A stretch of 64,000 nt of DNA from Roseibium album (GTDB lineage Bacteria; Pseudomonadota; Alphaproteobacteria; Rhizobiales; Stappiaceae). Shown one piece after another: positions 35,197-43,750 of the stretch. The notes under the pieces were generated by a model. That model was given only the letters and a program-made list of their open reading frames with translations. It ran no database searches and was not told the origin of the DNA. The DNA is taken from contig CXTY01000039.1 in NCBI GenBank assembly GCA_001404055.1, forward strand, positions 248,001-312,000, given 5' to 3'. The position numbers and the translations under genes were made by a program. How positions within the stretch are numbered: the stretch's first letter is position 1; each line of letters starts with the position of its first letter.

Positions 35197-35979
35197 ATGT
35201 CGACCTTTGACCGTCAACCTCAAGGCACCTATTCGGTCGCCGGCACGCGCGCTGAGGCCGGCATCGATCAGGGCCTGCGTACGTATATGCTTGGCGTATA
35301 CAATTACATGACCTTTGGCCTGGCGCTGACCGGTTTCTTTGCATTGGCCACGTCAATGCTGGCCACAACAACTGACCCGAGCGCCGCAGTCGCGAGCATG
35401 GGAAATGGCCAGATGCTAACCCAGCTCGGCGTAACGCTTTATGGCAGCCCGCTTAAATGGGTTGTTATGCTGGCTCCGCTTGGCATGGTTTTCTGGTTGT
35501 CTGCTCGCGTTCAGTCCATGAGCGCATCGACAGCACGCACCATGTTCATGGCGTTCGCGGCTGTTATGGGAATTTCGCTGTCTTCGATCTTCCTTGTTTA
35601 CACTGGTGGATCAATCGCGCGGGTGTTCTTTATCACCGCGGCAGCCTTCGGCTCCTTGAGCATTTTTGGTTACACCACCAAAAAGGACCTGTCCGGTTGG
35701 GGCTCGTTCCTCTTTATGGGCCTGATCGGCATCATCATTGCGTCGATCGTGAATATCTTCATGGCATCTTCCGCCCTGCAGTTCGCGATTTCCGTAATTG
35801 GTGTTCTGGTGTTTGCAGGCCTGACTGCATATGACACGCAGCAGATCAAGGAAATGTACTACGAAGGCGACAGCTCCGATGTCAGCACCAAGAAGTCCGT
35901 AATGGGCGCACTGCGTCTCTACCTCGACTTCCTGAACATGTTCCTGATGTTGCTGTCGCTGTTCGGTAACCGCGAATAA
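35197..35979 (+). CDS. BAX inhibitor-1/YccA family membrane protein
   Basis: A 260-residue seven-span protein of the BI-1/TMBIM family. It begins MSTFDRQPQGTYSVAGTRAEAG; an ATG 12 bases earlier sits directly on the GAGGG site, so the start is uncertain. Typical segments are the first helix TYMLGVYNYMTFGLALTGF, the FGYTTKKDLSGWG loop and the C-terminal TAYDTQQIKEMYYEG followed by LRLYLDFLNMFLMLLSL. BI-1 proteins are implicated in calcium or pH-gated leak and stress survival; here function is inferred only. Confidence 0.93.
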   Translation: MSTFDRQPQGTYSVAGTRAEAGIDQGLRTYMLGVYNYMTFGLALTGFFALATSMLATTTDPSAAVASMGNGQMLTQLGVTLYGSPLKWVVMLAPLGMVFWLSARVQSMSASTARTMFMAFAAVMGISLSSIFLVYTGGSIARVFFITAAAFGSLSIFGYTTKKDLSGWGSFLFMGLIGIIIASIVNIFMASSALQFAISVIGVLVFAGLTAYDTQQIKEMYYEGDSSDVSTKKSVMGALRLYLDFLNMFLMLLSLFGNRE

Positions 35980-36004
35980 GCACTTCATCAGGTCAGATGC
36001 GAGA

Positions 36005-36031
36005 AAGCCCGGCATTTTGCCGGGCTTTTTT
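36005..36031 (+). terminator. Intrinsic terminator after the BI-1 gene
   Basis: A 10-bp stem AAGCCCGGCA/TGCCGGGCTT with a three-base loop is followed by TTTT. It lies between convergent genes. Confidence 0.85.
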
Positions 36032-36058
36032 CATTGTTGAAGTCTCGCTATAAAAGCT

Positions 36059-36448
36059 TCACGCATCGACAAGACGCAGATGCTTTTTCTTTTCCAGGAC
36101 CCGCAGAACCTGCGTCAGGTCATGGCCTCGCTTCAAAATCACACCGCCAGTCGCCACCACTGAGTAGGCGCCCTGGCGCCGGGTCAGCTTCGGATCTTTT
36201 TCAATCCGGTAGAGCGGCATTTCCGAAGATCTGCGAAATACTGAAAAGACCGCCCGGTCTTTCAGAAGGTCAATGGCGTAGTCACGCCACTCGCCGTCTG
36301 CAACCATGCGGCCATAGAGCCGTAAAATGGTGTCAAGTTCACGCCGGTTGAATGAAACAACAGGTCTGGGCGGGGGAGCCGGGTGGCTGTGCGGCAAAGG
36401 CTTCAAGCCCGTGCCGCGCTGAGACGCGATGTCATCGGCTTCGCTCAT
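36059..36448 (-). CDS. DUF2794 domain-containing protein
   Basis: A 129-residue protein with a proline/histidine-rich leader (HSHPAPPPRPVVSFNRREL) and then the DUF2794 core: LDTILRLYGRMVADGEWRDYAIDLLKDRAVFSVFRR is split in two blocks, ending in RRQGAYSVVATGGVILKRGHDLTQVLRVL. The family is found mainly in alphaproteobacteria and has no known activity. GGAGG precedes the ATG at six bases. Confidence 0.9.
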   Translation of the reverse strand: MSEADDIASQRGTGLKPLPHSHPAPPPRPVVSFNRRELDTILRLYGRMVADGEWRDYAIDLLKDRAVFSVFRRSSEMPLYRIEKDPKLTRRQGAYSVVATGGVILKRGHDLTQVLRVLEKKKHLRLVDA

Positions 36449-36736
36449 TCCGCCTCCGTTCCGTTTGCGGTTGCGCTTATAACAAGAGCCTGAGAACAGG
36501 GGAACCCCTTGTCACATGAACGTTATGATGCGTCGTCTTGGGGGCAGATGGCAAGCCCGCAAAGATAGAAAGGGCATTCTGAAGCAGGTTTCTTGATAAT
36601 TTTGACAGGTAACCCAGTGGGGAAAACCAAAAAATCGGACGCAAGGGCAATTTGCCCAGAAAGAATGCGTAAAATTCCATGATTTTGCCGCATTCCAGCC
36701 CTTGGCCAGCCATTTTAGCTTCCCATATTACTATCA

Positions 36737-36873
36737 TACCCTGATGGGTAAGACCGATAAGAAGCACGGAATGCATTAGCCCCCCAGCCCCCCGGGTTTT
36801 TTATTGGTCGCCAGATTTTAATGAGTCAAACATCAGGGCAACTGAAGGGCCGGCTACACGCCGGCCCTTTTCA
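36737..36873 (+). ncRNA. Candidate small RNA ending at an orphan terminator
   Basis: A plus-strand intrinsic terminator (36845-36872) has no plus-strand gene before it for 850 bases back to the BI-1 terminator. A possible promoter, TTGGCC at 36702-36707, 17-18 bases, then TATTAC at 36726-36731, would place the start near 36738, at hairpin TACCC-TGAT-GGGTA. The body has a C-rich segment (AGCCCCCCAGCCCCCCGGG, 36779-36797) resembling the anti-Shine-Dalgarno loops of alphaproteobacterial trans-acting sRNAs. No coding frame within it is convincing. The strand and ends are inferred; the family is not recognised. Confidence 0.4.
36845..36872 (+). terminator. Orphan intrinsic terminator
   Basis: A 10-bp perfect stem AAGGGCCGGC/GCCGGCCCTT with loop TACAC is followed by TTC, a short T tract. 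No plus-strand protein gene lies upstream that it would end. Confidence 0.7.
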
Positions 36874-37005
36874 TTTGAATACCCGGCGTTTGATTTCAGA
36901 TATCGTCAGTTCTTGCAGGTACAGAAATACATTTCGTCATTTTTCACCTGCGTCCTTGCAATTGCCTCTTTTCCAACCCGATCCATGTTGTATCCTTTTT
37001 GAAGG

Positions 37006-37524
37006 ATGACCACGGACCTGATCGATCTCCGCGCGGCACGGACCGCGGACTGTGAGGCGCTTGCCGGTATTCACAACGAAGCCTGGCTCGGAGCCTACCG
37101 TGGCGTATTGCATGGTGTCGATCTGCAAAAAATGGTTTCGCGCCGTGGAACCGGCTGGTGGCGCGGTGCACTTGCAAGAGGCGTGAACATCAAAATCCTC
37201 AGCATCGCGGAGATTCCAGCTGGCTACGCAACCTATGGCCCGTGCCGCTTGCGCAACACCGGCATGTCGGGCGAAATTTATGAGCTCTATCTGAAGCCTG
37301 AATATCAGGGCCTGGGGTTTGGCCGCACGCTGTTCGACAGCGTCAGGGAAACTCTTGCAGCGAAAAGTATGCCAAGTGTGGCCGTGCAGGTTCTTTCCGA
37401 CAACCTGCCTGCCAGGGCCTTTTACAAGGCCCTAGGCGGCAGACTGACAGCCAGATCCTGGTACCGCATTGGCGGCGAGAGACTGGAACTGTCCGTCTAC
37501 GCATGGCCACAGGTTAGCAGCTAG
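37006..37524 (+). CDS. GNAT family N-acetyltransferase
   Basis: A 172-residue acetyltransferase. The acetyl-CoA motif A is EIYELYLKPEYQGLGFGRTLFDSVRETL (blocks EIYELYLKPEYQ and GLGFGRTLF), and motif B contains VLSDNLPARAFYKALGGRLTARS. N-terminal HNEAWLGAYRGVL resembles RimI/YhbS-type enzymes. Substrate unknown. It starts right after GAAGG, so the start may be slightly downstream. Confidence 0.9.
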   Translation: MTTDLIDLRAARTADCEALAGIHNEAWLGAYRGVLHGVDLQKMVSRRGTGWWRGALARGVNIKILSIAEIPAGYATYGPCRLRNTGMSGEIYELYLKPEYQGLGFGRTLFDSVRETLAAKSMPSVAVQVLSDNLPARAFYKALGGRLTARSWYRIGGERLELSVYAWPQVSS

Positions 37525-37533
37525 ATTTCAGCA

Positions 37534-38124
37534 TCACCCCCGATGAAAGATACCGGGATTTCCCAGGATGATCGCGCCTTGCGAACAATCGGTGGTACCG
37601 GCCATTGTATCGGCCGCCTGACGCGCCAGAACATTGGCATCTTTATTCGCTTGCGCGTCAATCTTGGCAATCCAGCACGTGCCACCCCCTGGCAACAATT
37701 GAGTGACGATCAGGATGCTGCCGGTTTTCCCGCTCTCATCGACACTTGGAAACCATCTGAGGATTGTTGCGAAGGGCACACCATTGCGCAACCGCCATTC
37801 CAACGTTTCGTTTACGGTATTGAAATTGGGAAGGGTCTGTTCCGCCGCCGGTTCCTGTTTGGCATTAAGGCCAAAAGAGACGAACATGCGCAGGTCACCT
37901 TCAGCGACCCGAACCTGCATGCCCTGGTAACCGACGCATTCAAAGGCACCACCATATGTACCCTCTTCTGCGGCCGGCTCGATCAGGACACAGTCCTGAA
38001 GCTTTATCTTGGTGTAGGCGCTATCGATGTTGCCGGCTGAGGCTGGAGGTACAATGCAAAGCACAAAAACGAACTGAATTAGCGTCCAAATTGTTTTGTT
38101 ACGGCAAAAAACAAACTCAAACAT
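37534..38124 (-). CDS. Exported protein of unknown function
   Basis: A 196-residue protein with an N-terminal signal sequence (MFEFVFCRNKTIWTLIQFVF, cleavage near ASAG) and a mature domain starting NIDSAYTKIKLQDC. It contains five cysteines in the mature part and no recognised domain. ATG at 38124 is supported by GGAGCTAAGG just upstream; a long in-frame extension toward 38439 overlaps the divergent ppa gene and is rejected. Convergent with the GNAT gene. Confidence 0.78.
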   Translation of the reverse strand: MFEFVFCRNKTIWTLIQFVFVLCIVPPASAGNIDSAYTKIKLQDCVLIEPAAEEGTYGGAFECVGYQGMQVRVAEGDLRMFVSFGLNAKQEPAAEQTLPNFNTVNETLEWRLRNGVPFATILRWFPSVDESGKTGSILIVTQLLPGGGTCWIAKIDAQANKDANVLARQAADTMAGTTDCSQGAIILGNPGIFHRG

Positions 38125-38256
38125 TACCTTAGCTCCAATATACGCCCACACCAGAATAGATGCACGATCATCAATTAGGTGCAATGCAAAAAATAAGGGC
38201 TTGCACTTACGTTGCTGGATTGCGATAGACGCTCCAAAGATCAACAGGAGTTTGCA

Positions 38257-38796
38257 ATGCGTATCGACGCTGTGCCGATCGGCAAGAACCCGCCGGAAGA
38301 CATAAATGTCATCATCGAGGTTTCGGTGGGCGGTGAACCGATCAAATACGAAATGGATAAAGATGCTGGCGCGATGTATGTCGACCGCTTCCTTTATACG
38401 CCCATGCGTTATCCGGGAAACTACGGTTTCGTCCCGCACACACTATGCGGTGATGGCGATCCCATCGACGTTGTTGTGGTCAACCAGCGTCCGGTCGTAC
38501 CTGGCGCCATCATGAGCTGCCGCCCGATCGGCGTTCTACTGATGGAAGATGAATCCGGTCAGGATGAGAAGATCATTGCGGTGCCAAGCCACAATGTCAC
38601 CAAGCGTTATGACAACGTTGCCGACATTGCGGATCTGCCAGAGATCACAGTTGCTCAGGTGAAACACTTCTTTGAGCACTACAAGGATCTCGAACCTGGC
38701 AAATGGGTAAAGATCACCGGGATCGAAGGCGTTGAAACTGCCAGGCGGTTGATCGTCGAATCCATTGACCGCGCGCAGCAATTGGCAGCTGAATAG
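38257..38796 (+). CDS. ppa: Inorganic pyrophosphatase, family I
   Basis: Cytosolic, Mg-dependent hydrolysis of pyrophosphate to phosphate. The 179-residue protein has the family length. Start MRIDAVPIGKNPPEDINVIIEV follows AGGAG at seven bases. Active-site blocks: DRFLYTPMRYPGNYGFVPHT and the signature CGDGDPIDVVVV. KHFFEHYKDLEPGKWVKITG is also typical. Divergent from the exported protein gene. Confidence 0.97.
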   Translation: MRIDAVPIGKNPPEDINVIIEVSVGGEPIKYEMDKDAGAMYVDRFLYTPMRYPGNYGFVPHTLCGDGDPIDVVVVNQRPVVPGAIMSCRPIGVLLMEDESGQDEKIIAVPSHNVTKRYDNVADIADLPEITVAQVKHFFEHYKDLEPGKWVKITGIEGVETARRLIVESIDRAQQLAAE

Positions 38797-38837
38797 GCGA
38801 CAAACGGAATTACCATTTTTTGAGGCCGTTGCTGTTT

Positions 38838-39272
38838 TTACCTGTCAGCTGCGGCCTCAATTCGTTCCATATCCTGATCGGACAAGCCGAAATGATGTCC
38901 GATCTCATGGATCAGAACATGTGCAACGACATCGCCAAGCGTTTCGTCCATCGCGGCCCAGTAATCCAGGATTGGTCTTCGAAACAGCCAGATACGGTTC
39001 GGCATCTGACCTGATCTGTCAGTCTCGCGCCCTTCTGTCAGGCCGAGGCCTTCGAAAAGCCCCAGAAGATCATGGGGGTCTTCAATGGAAAGTGCATCAA
39101 GCAACTCATCCGGCGCGTAGTCGGCAAGACTGATCTGCAAGTGTCCACACCGCAGCAGAAGGTCATCAGGCAAAGTGGCCAGCGTTTCGCTGGCCATCGC
39201 TTCAAACTCCGCCAGATCGGGCGCTTTCAGTTCTGTCCAGTTACTCCGGCTGACCGGATGGATCGACGCCAT
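38838..39272 (-). CDS. Zinc metallopeptidase-like protein (zincin fold)
   Basis: A 144-residue minimal zincin of the metallopeptidase family common in alphaproteobacteria and actinobacteria. HVLIHEIGHHFGLSDQDMERIEAAAD carries the HExxH zinc motif, with a third ligand probably in the following helix. Upstream block FEGLGLTEGRETDRSG and NRIWLFRRPILDYW are typical. AGGAACGGGA precedes ATG. Substrate unknown. Confidence 0.9.
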   Translation of the reverse strand: MASIHPVSRSNWTELKAPDLAEFEAMASETLATLPDDLLLRCGHLQISLADYAPDELLDALSIEDPHDLLGLFEGLGLTEGRETDRSGQMPNRIWLFRRPILDYWAAMDETLGDVVAHVLIHEIGHHFGLSDQDMERIEAAADR

Positions 39273-39302
39273 TCCCGTTCCTCTGATCCCTCGCGTTGGG
39301 TA

Positions 39303-39566
39303 TTATTTATCCAAAACGTAGGTAACGAACAGGTAAATCACCAGCCCCACGAAGAAGATTGCCCCGGCAGCGCGGCCAATTCGCGTGCCCCAGACTTCAA
39401 TCTGATCGTTTTCATCCTTGTCTGCAGCACTCATGTGATCCTTGGCACGGTCGGCCATGCGCACAAAGGTCGACCCAACCAAGGTCTCGCTTTCTGCCTC
39501 AACCCGCTTGATTGCCTTCAGCGCTTCATCACGCCTTTGATCGTTCGGATCAGTCTTTTTTGTCAT
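39303..39566 (-). CDS. Small single-span membrane protein downstream of dsbB
   Basis: An 87-residue protein, MTKKTDPNDQRRDEALKAIK at the N-terminus, charged helical middle, then one C-terminal transmembrane segment (AAGAIFFVGLVIYLFVTYVL). The start overlaps the dsbB stop by four bases (ATGA), so it is translationally coupled. Tail-anchored topology. Family not recognised. A longer frame upstream overlaps dsbB and is rejected. Confidence 0.82.
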   Translation of the reverse strand: MTKKTDPNDQRRDEALKAIKRVEAESETLVGSTFVRMADRAKDHMSAADKDENDQIEVWGTRIGRAAGAIFFVGLVIYLFVTYVLDK

Positions 39567-40087
39567 GCACTTGCGCCCGCTGGAGATGGCTGTCGCTTCA
39601 ACAGGAAGGCTGACAGAAGCGCAAGAACCGCAAGACCTGCTGACGCGACCGCGTTCCAGCCAGCAAATGACAGGCCCAGCATGCGCCAACTGGCTTCTGT
39701 ACAGCTGACAACTCTGGTTGTTTGTAATGCTTGCAACATATTCGCGGCTGACGCGGGCGCCGCACTGCCACCGCCGCAGTCGTTGGGCCCATCCCAAAAC
39801 TGCCATTCAGCCCCCGCCTGGTAGATACCAAGGCCGGCACCGTAAGCAAAAACGGCAGTCACGCCCAAAAGCGCAAGAAGGCCTAGTCCATTTCGTTTCT
39901 GGCTGAGCAGGATCAACGCCAGTGCTGTCAGCGGCAAGCCAACATAATAGGGCACGCGCTGTTCAAGACAGAGTTTGCAGGGCACATAGCCGCCGATCAG
40001 CTGAAACCCCCAGGCTGTCGCGATAACCGCTAATCCACTCACCAGTAACAGCGCAGCCAGTTTTATTGCCATCCGACCCTCAGACAT
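39563..40087 (-). CDS. dsbB: Disulfide bond formation protein DsbB
   Basis: Inner-membrane quinone-linked oxidase that re-oxidises DsbA. The 174-residue protein has four spans. The first periplasmic cysteine pair is in YVPCKLCLEQRVPYY, and the second pair is NDCGGG with VVSCTEASW. MSEGRMAIKLAALLL is the start, with GGGAG five bases upstream; a 60-residue extension overlapping the yqaA gene is rejected. No dsbA is near. It is probably cotranscribed with yqaA upstream. Confidence 0.95.
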   Translation of the reverse strand: MSEGRMAIKLAALLLVSGLAVIATAWGFQLIGGYVPCKLCLEQRVPYYVGLPLTALALILLSQKRNGLGLLALLGVTAVFAYGAGLGIYQAGAEWQFWDGPNDCGGGSAAPASAANMLQALQTTRVVSCTEASWRMLGLSFAGWNAVASAGLAVLALLSAFLLKRQPSPAGASA

Positions 40088-40103
40088 CACACTCCCAATC
40101 AAC

Positions 40104-40682
40104 TTAAATATACCGCAAAACAACAAACCCGCCGACCAGCAGCACCACAAATATGGTGAACATGAGGCCCAGCCGTTTCTCGATAAATTCCTTGATCGGA
40201 GGACCGAAAAAATAGAGAAGACCGGCAACGACGAAGAAACGCAGACCTCTGGACACCACGCTTGCAAGAATAAATACCGGCAAACTTAAACCCGCGACAC
40301 CGGAGGCAATTGTGATCACCTTATAAGGAAAGGGTGTCAAACCGGCGATGAACACAAACCACCAGCCATACTGTGTGAAGTAAGCGCTGAATTCGTCCAT
40401 CCACCCCATCTTGCCGTAGAAGGTGAGGATCGGAATTGCCACCTGTTCAAACAAGAACAGACCGATAAAATAGCCCAGAATACCGCCCGCGACCGACGTC
40501 AGGGTACACAGAAGCGCGTACCACCACGCCTTCTCCTTGCGGGCTATCACCATCGGAATCAGTAGAATGTCCGGCGGGATTGGAAACACGGAACTTTCAA
40601 CAAAGGAAACCGACCCCAACGCAACGGGGGCGCGTGGTCCGGCGGCAAGGGACAGGGTCCAGTCATAAAGGCGTCTGATCAT
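40104..40682 (-). CDS. YqaA/DedA-like membrane protein
   Basis: A 192-residue polytopic membrane protein of the SNARE-associated/VTT superfamily (YqaA type). Typical blocks are LGSVSFVESSVFPIPPDILLIPMV near residue 20, GGILGYFIGLFLFE and FIAGLTPFPYKVITIASGVAG. ATG at 40682 was chosen with GGGA at good spacing; a longer form begins at 40718. Family members affect membrane lipid flipping or proton-dependent stress; the role here is inferred. Confidence 0.9.
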   Translation of the reverse strand: MIRRLYDWTLSLAAGPRAPVALGSVSFVESSVFPIPPDILLIPMVIARKEKAWWYALLCTLTSVAGGILGYFIGLFLFEQVAIPILTFYGKMGWMDEFSAYFTQYGWWFVFIAGLTPFPYKVITIASGVAGLSLPVFILASVVSRGLRFFVVAGLLYFFGPPIKEFIEKRLGLMFTIFVVLLVGGFVVLRYI

Positions 40683-40813
40683 GACGCATCCCATAACGGT
40701 CCCGACGTTAAAAGTCACTTAGCGATTTCTTGAAAACTGCGCTCAAATAGCCCAAAAGGCCATAACGCAATGCCCGCGCTCATGTAACCCAAGGGGCGAT
40801 AGCGCAAGGAAAG

Positions 40814-40898
40814 TGGTGCCCCCCGCCGGAATCGAACCGGCACTCCCGAAGGAACGGGATTTTGAATCCCGCGCGTCTACCAGTTCCGCCAGAGGGGC
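40814..40898 (-). tRNA. tRNA-Leu, anticodon CAA
   Basis: Read on the minus strand from 40898, the gene begins GCCCCTCTGGCGGAACTGG and has acceptor arms GCCCCTC/GGGGGGC with one T-G pair, an anticodon stem-loop GGGATTCAAAATCCC with CAA at the anticodon, a long class II variable arm (TTCCTTCGGGA), a T arm with GTTCGATTCC, and an encoded CCA tail. Length 85. Reads UUG codons. Confidence 0.97.
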
Positions 40899-41172
40899 AA
40901 CTGACACCGGATTGGGTGCCTATCATGGGCATTTGAAGGATGCAAGCGGATAAGATTGACTAGCATGCACTCCTCCACGAATTCGCAAACCAGCGTATCG
41001 GGAACAATAGCCCTAGCTTGTTTCGAAATTGAACTCGCCGTTAACGAACCCTTTGCCTTCAGAACAGAATTCGTGGCGAAAACTGCATAGATTTCTGGTT
41101 TTCCATCGCGATTAACGTCACTTCAATTGTAGCTCGTCAATTTGCACCCTGTGAATTCTCAAGGGGTAGTCG

Positions 41173-41706
41173 ATGAGCTTGAATGAAAATGCCGGAACAA
41201 CAAACCCGGTTCGCTCGAAGCAAGGAAACCACGAAGACCTGGCTGAGAAGCTGAGGTTTCAGGCACCTGCCTCTGCTCAACCGGAAACGGTCACGGGGGT
41301 TTTTACCCTTGCTCTTCTGGACAAGAACGCACTCGAGGCCGCACCGATCAATCCAGACTGGGTTTTGGAAGGCGCACCGGAGGCAAATTGTCAAAAGATT
41401 TCCGAAATCGGGGACTATTGGACTGCGGTCGATCACTGGTCCTGCACAGCAGGTAAGTTTCAGTGGCACTATGGGCTCGACGAAACGATCCTCATCCTGG
41501 AAGGGGAAGCCTTCATCACAGATGACAATGGTATCGAATACCACGCCCTTCCTGGCAGGACACTGTCCTTCCCGGACGGTTCGAAGGCCACCTGGACGGT
41601 ACCAAACTATGTCCGGAAAATCGCTTTTAACCAGAGATCAGTACCAACCTACCTTCACAAATTCTGCAGGGCCGTCAACAAGGTGCACAGAAAACTGTTC
41701 AGGTAA
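41173..41706 (+). CDS. Cupin domain-containing protein
   Basis: A 177-residue protein with one cupin of the Cupin_3 (DUF861) type. The core reads KFQWHYGLDETILILEGEA, then DDNGIEYHALPGRTLSFPDGSKATWTVPNYVRKIAF in two pieces. The family has one conserved beta-barrel but lacks the full metal triad: here His in WHYGLDE and Glu remain. AAGGGG precedes ATG. The function is not known; similar proteins may act on small carbon compounds. Confidence 0.87.
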   Translation: MSLNENAGTTNPVRSKQGNHEDLAEKLRFQAPASAQPETVTGVFTLALLDKNALEAAPINPDWVLEGAPEANCQKISEIGDYWTAVDHWSCTAGKFQWHYGLDETILILEGEAFITDDNGIEYHALPGRTLSFPDGSKATWTVPNYVRKIAFNQRSVPTYLHKFCRAVNKVHRKLFR

Positions 41707-41826
41707 CTTATGTTCGCCTATTCAAACATAACGAGTGCCCGCTCAGATCAACATAGCTTCAGAACAAAAAGCGCAAATTGTGCACCTTCGATAGACAAGT
41801 GTCCTGTGCTTGGCTAGAAATTTTAG

Positions 41827-43392
41827 ATGAGCAAATCGGCAAGAGAAATCGAGCTCAAGCTCGAGCTGGACCCAAAGGCCCAAGACGCCATAAAACGCGC
41901 CAGAACTGCAAATGGGTTTACCGCCAGCAAGGCAGTTACAAAAACACTCCGGTCGATCTATTTCGATACGCCTGACCAAACGCTGCGCAAGTCGAAAATC
42001 TCTCTCAGGGTTCGAAAATCGGGCAGAAACTGGATCCAGACCGCAAAACTCGGCACGGGCGTCATGGGCGGCCTGTCATCCCCGATCGAGGCCGAACATC
42101 CGGTAAAAGGCCGCGCACTCGATTTTTCTGTAATCGAGGACCCCAACGTTCGCGACCGACTGCTGGCGCTGATTGGCGATGCCAAGCTCAGCGAATGTTT
42201 CGAGACCGTGATGAAACGGACAACAAGAGAGCTCATCCGTAAGACCGACGGTGCTCGCATTGAACTGGCGTTCGATACCGGAAAAATCCTTGCCGGTGGT
42301 GGTTCTCAGCCGTTGGTCGAATTGGAGATGGAGCTCAAGGCTGGTCCGAGCCTCGCTGTATTCGAGGCTGCCAAGGCACTTTTGAAGGATGTGCCTTTCC
42401 GATTTTCTCCCTATAGCAAGGCTGAACGGGGTTATCGTTTCTCGGAGGGTCAGACCCCGGAAGAACTGACGCCATTTTTTGCCAGCAAAATTTCGCTCGC
42501 TGCCGGCGGCAGTGTTGAGCATGCGTTCCGCGACATTTTACGTTCCTGCCTCACCCAAATTTCTGAAAACCGTCTCGCAGTCCAGTCTTCAAATGATCCG
42601 GAAGGCCCGCACCAATTACGGATCGGTTTACGCCGTCTGCGCAGTGCTTTCAGACTGTTCAGGCCGGTGCTCAACCCTGTCTCCACGCGCCCCCTGGATA
42701 CCATGGCGCAAATAATAGCTGCAAAAGCTGGAGCCCTACGGGATCTGGACGTTTTGATTGACGAAATCGTGTCTCCGCTGATCAAAAAAGCGCCAACAAG
42801 CGTTTCATTCAATAACTTGCTGCACGACCTGAAATCTGTCAGGGCAAAGAGCGCGCGCGCCAATTTGGGCGACTACTTGAAATCGGCGGACGTCAACGCA
42901 TTTCTCCTTGACCTTGCGGCTTACACGGAATGCCGAGGCTGGCTTGATCCCGAGAATTTTGACCAAACTACTCTTTTGGCGCAACCAGTCGAAGTCCATG
43001 CAAATAAGGCGCTGGAAAAGCAGTGGGGAAAAATACTCGGTTACGGCAAGCGTATTGAGCATCTTTCCATCCCGGAACGTCACGAAATGCGCAAGGCAAT
43101 GAAAAAGATGCGCTACGGCATCGAATTCTTCGGCTGTCTATATCCCAAGAACACGGTCAAGCCCTTCCTCAAACGGATGAAGAAACTGCAGAATATCTTC
43201 GGATATCTGAATGATGTCGCCATGGCTGAACAGCTTCCAGTTACATGCAGCCCATCGGGCAGGAATGATCCGGAAACGGCTCAGGCTATCGGATTTGTGA
43301 TCGGCTGGCATGAAGCGCAGTGCAAATCCAGCTGGCAACACGCCAAAGGCTACTGGGAAGCCACCAGAGCCACGCCAAAATGCTGGACCTGA
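41827..43392 (+). CDS. CYTH and CHAD domain protein
   Basis: A 521-residue protein. The CYTH domain (about 1-200) opens with REIELKLEL, the EIELK triphosphate-tunnel motif, and continues with RSIYFDTPDQTLRKSKISLRVR. The CHAD domain (about 225-505) has DPEGPHQLRIGLRRLRSAF and MRKAMKKMRYGIEFF, whose conserved histidines and basic helices bind polyphosphate. CYTH-CHAD fusions act on inorganic triphosphate or polyphosphate. No polyphosphate kinase is adjacent. Confidence 0.93.
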   Translation: MSKSAREIELKLELDPKAQDAIKRARTANGFTASKAVTKTLRSIYFDTPDQTLRKSKISLRVRKSGRNWIQTAKLGTGVMGGLSSPIEAEHPVKGRALDFSVIEDPNVRDRLLALIGDAKLSECFETVMKRTTRELIRKTDGARIELAFDTGKILAGGGSQPLVELEMELKAGPSLAVFEAAKALLKDVPFRFSPYSKAERGYRFSEGQTPEELTPFFASKISLAAGGSVEHAFRDILRSCLTQISENRLAVQSSNDPEGPHQLRIGLRRLRSAFRLFRPVLNPVSTRPLDTMAQIIAAKAGALRDLDVLIDEIVSPLIKKAPTSVSFNNLLHDLKSVRAKSARANLGDYLKSADVNAFLLDLAAYTECRGWLDPENFDQTTLLAQPVEVHANKALEKQWGKILGYGKRIEHLSIPERHEMRKAMKKMRYGIEFFGCLYPKNTVKPFLKRMKKLQNIFGYLNDVAMAEQLPVTCSPSGRNDPETAQAIGFVIGWHEAQCKSSWQHAKGYWEATRATPKCWT

Positions 43393-43750
43393 AAGTACGC
43401 ATCCCTTCCGCTGACCAGAACATACCTGAAAACTAATCTTCCGCAGGTTCAATCCGCAAAATGTCGGGGAACGAAACCGGCGCCCATGCCCCGGTTAGCT
43501 TGAAGGTCACAAGGTTCTCATCCCGCAACACCATCTGGCGCTACCGTGATGGAGAATTAGCTCGTCTGAAAAAGTCCATCGCTCACAAAGAGCGGTGGAT
43601 CGATCTCGTCAGTCTGGAAAGACTGAAAAGCACAGCTTGCGGGTCTCTTAGGGATAAACGAACTTCGCGATTGGAATTCTGTCCATGGAACTTGCCGACT
43701 GCAGATACCTGCGGCAATTCGCTTCCCATTGGGAGACGTTTGATACAGGT
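43393..43750. other. Intergenic region between CYTH-CHAD and caspase-like genes
   Basis: No convincing gene. A short minus-strand frame (43433-43534, 33 residues, MVLRDENLVTFKLTGAW at its start) has coding-like composition but no ribosome site, and may be chance or a remnant. Confidence 0.35.

Larger units (their letters stand above)
36449..37005. other. Long intergenic region with structured DNA
   Basis: Over 550 bases without a convincing gene. It holds several inverted repeats: GAATGCG/CGCATTC with an inner AAAAT/ATTTT (36663-36695), TACCC-TGAT-GGGTA (36737-36750), and a terminator (36845-36872). Also a C-rich run near 36780. The candidate RNA is listed separately. Confidence 0.6.

Noticed and set aside
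36477..36776. 99-residue minus-strand frame in the 36.5-kb gap
   Set aside because: No ribosome site, no recognisable domain, and it overlaps strong hairpins; treated as noncoding.
38125..38439. N-terminal extension of the exported protein gene
   Set aside because: Overlaps the divergent ppa gene and lies upstream of a clear signal peptide with a good ribosome site.
38821..38859. Inverted repeat TGAGGCCG/CGGCCTCA after ppa
   Set aside because: Loop of 23 bases and no T tract after the stem on either strand; not a convincing terminator.
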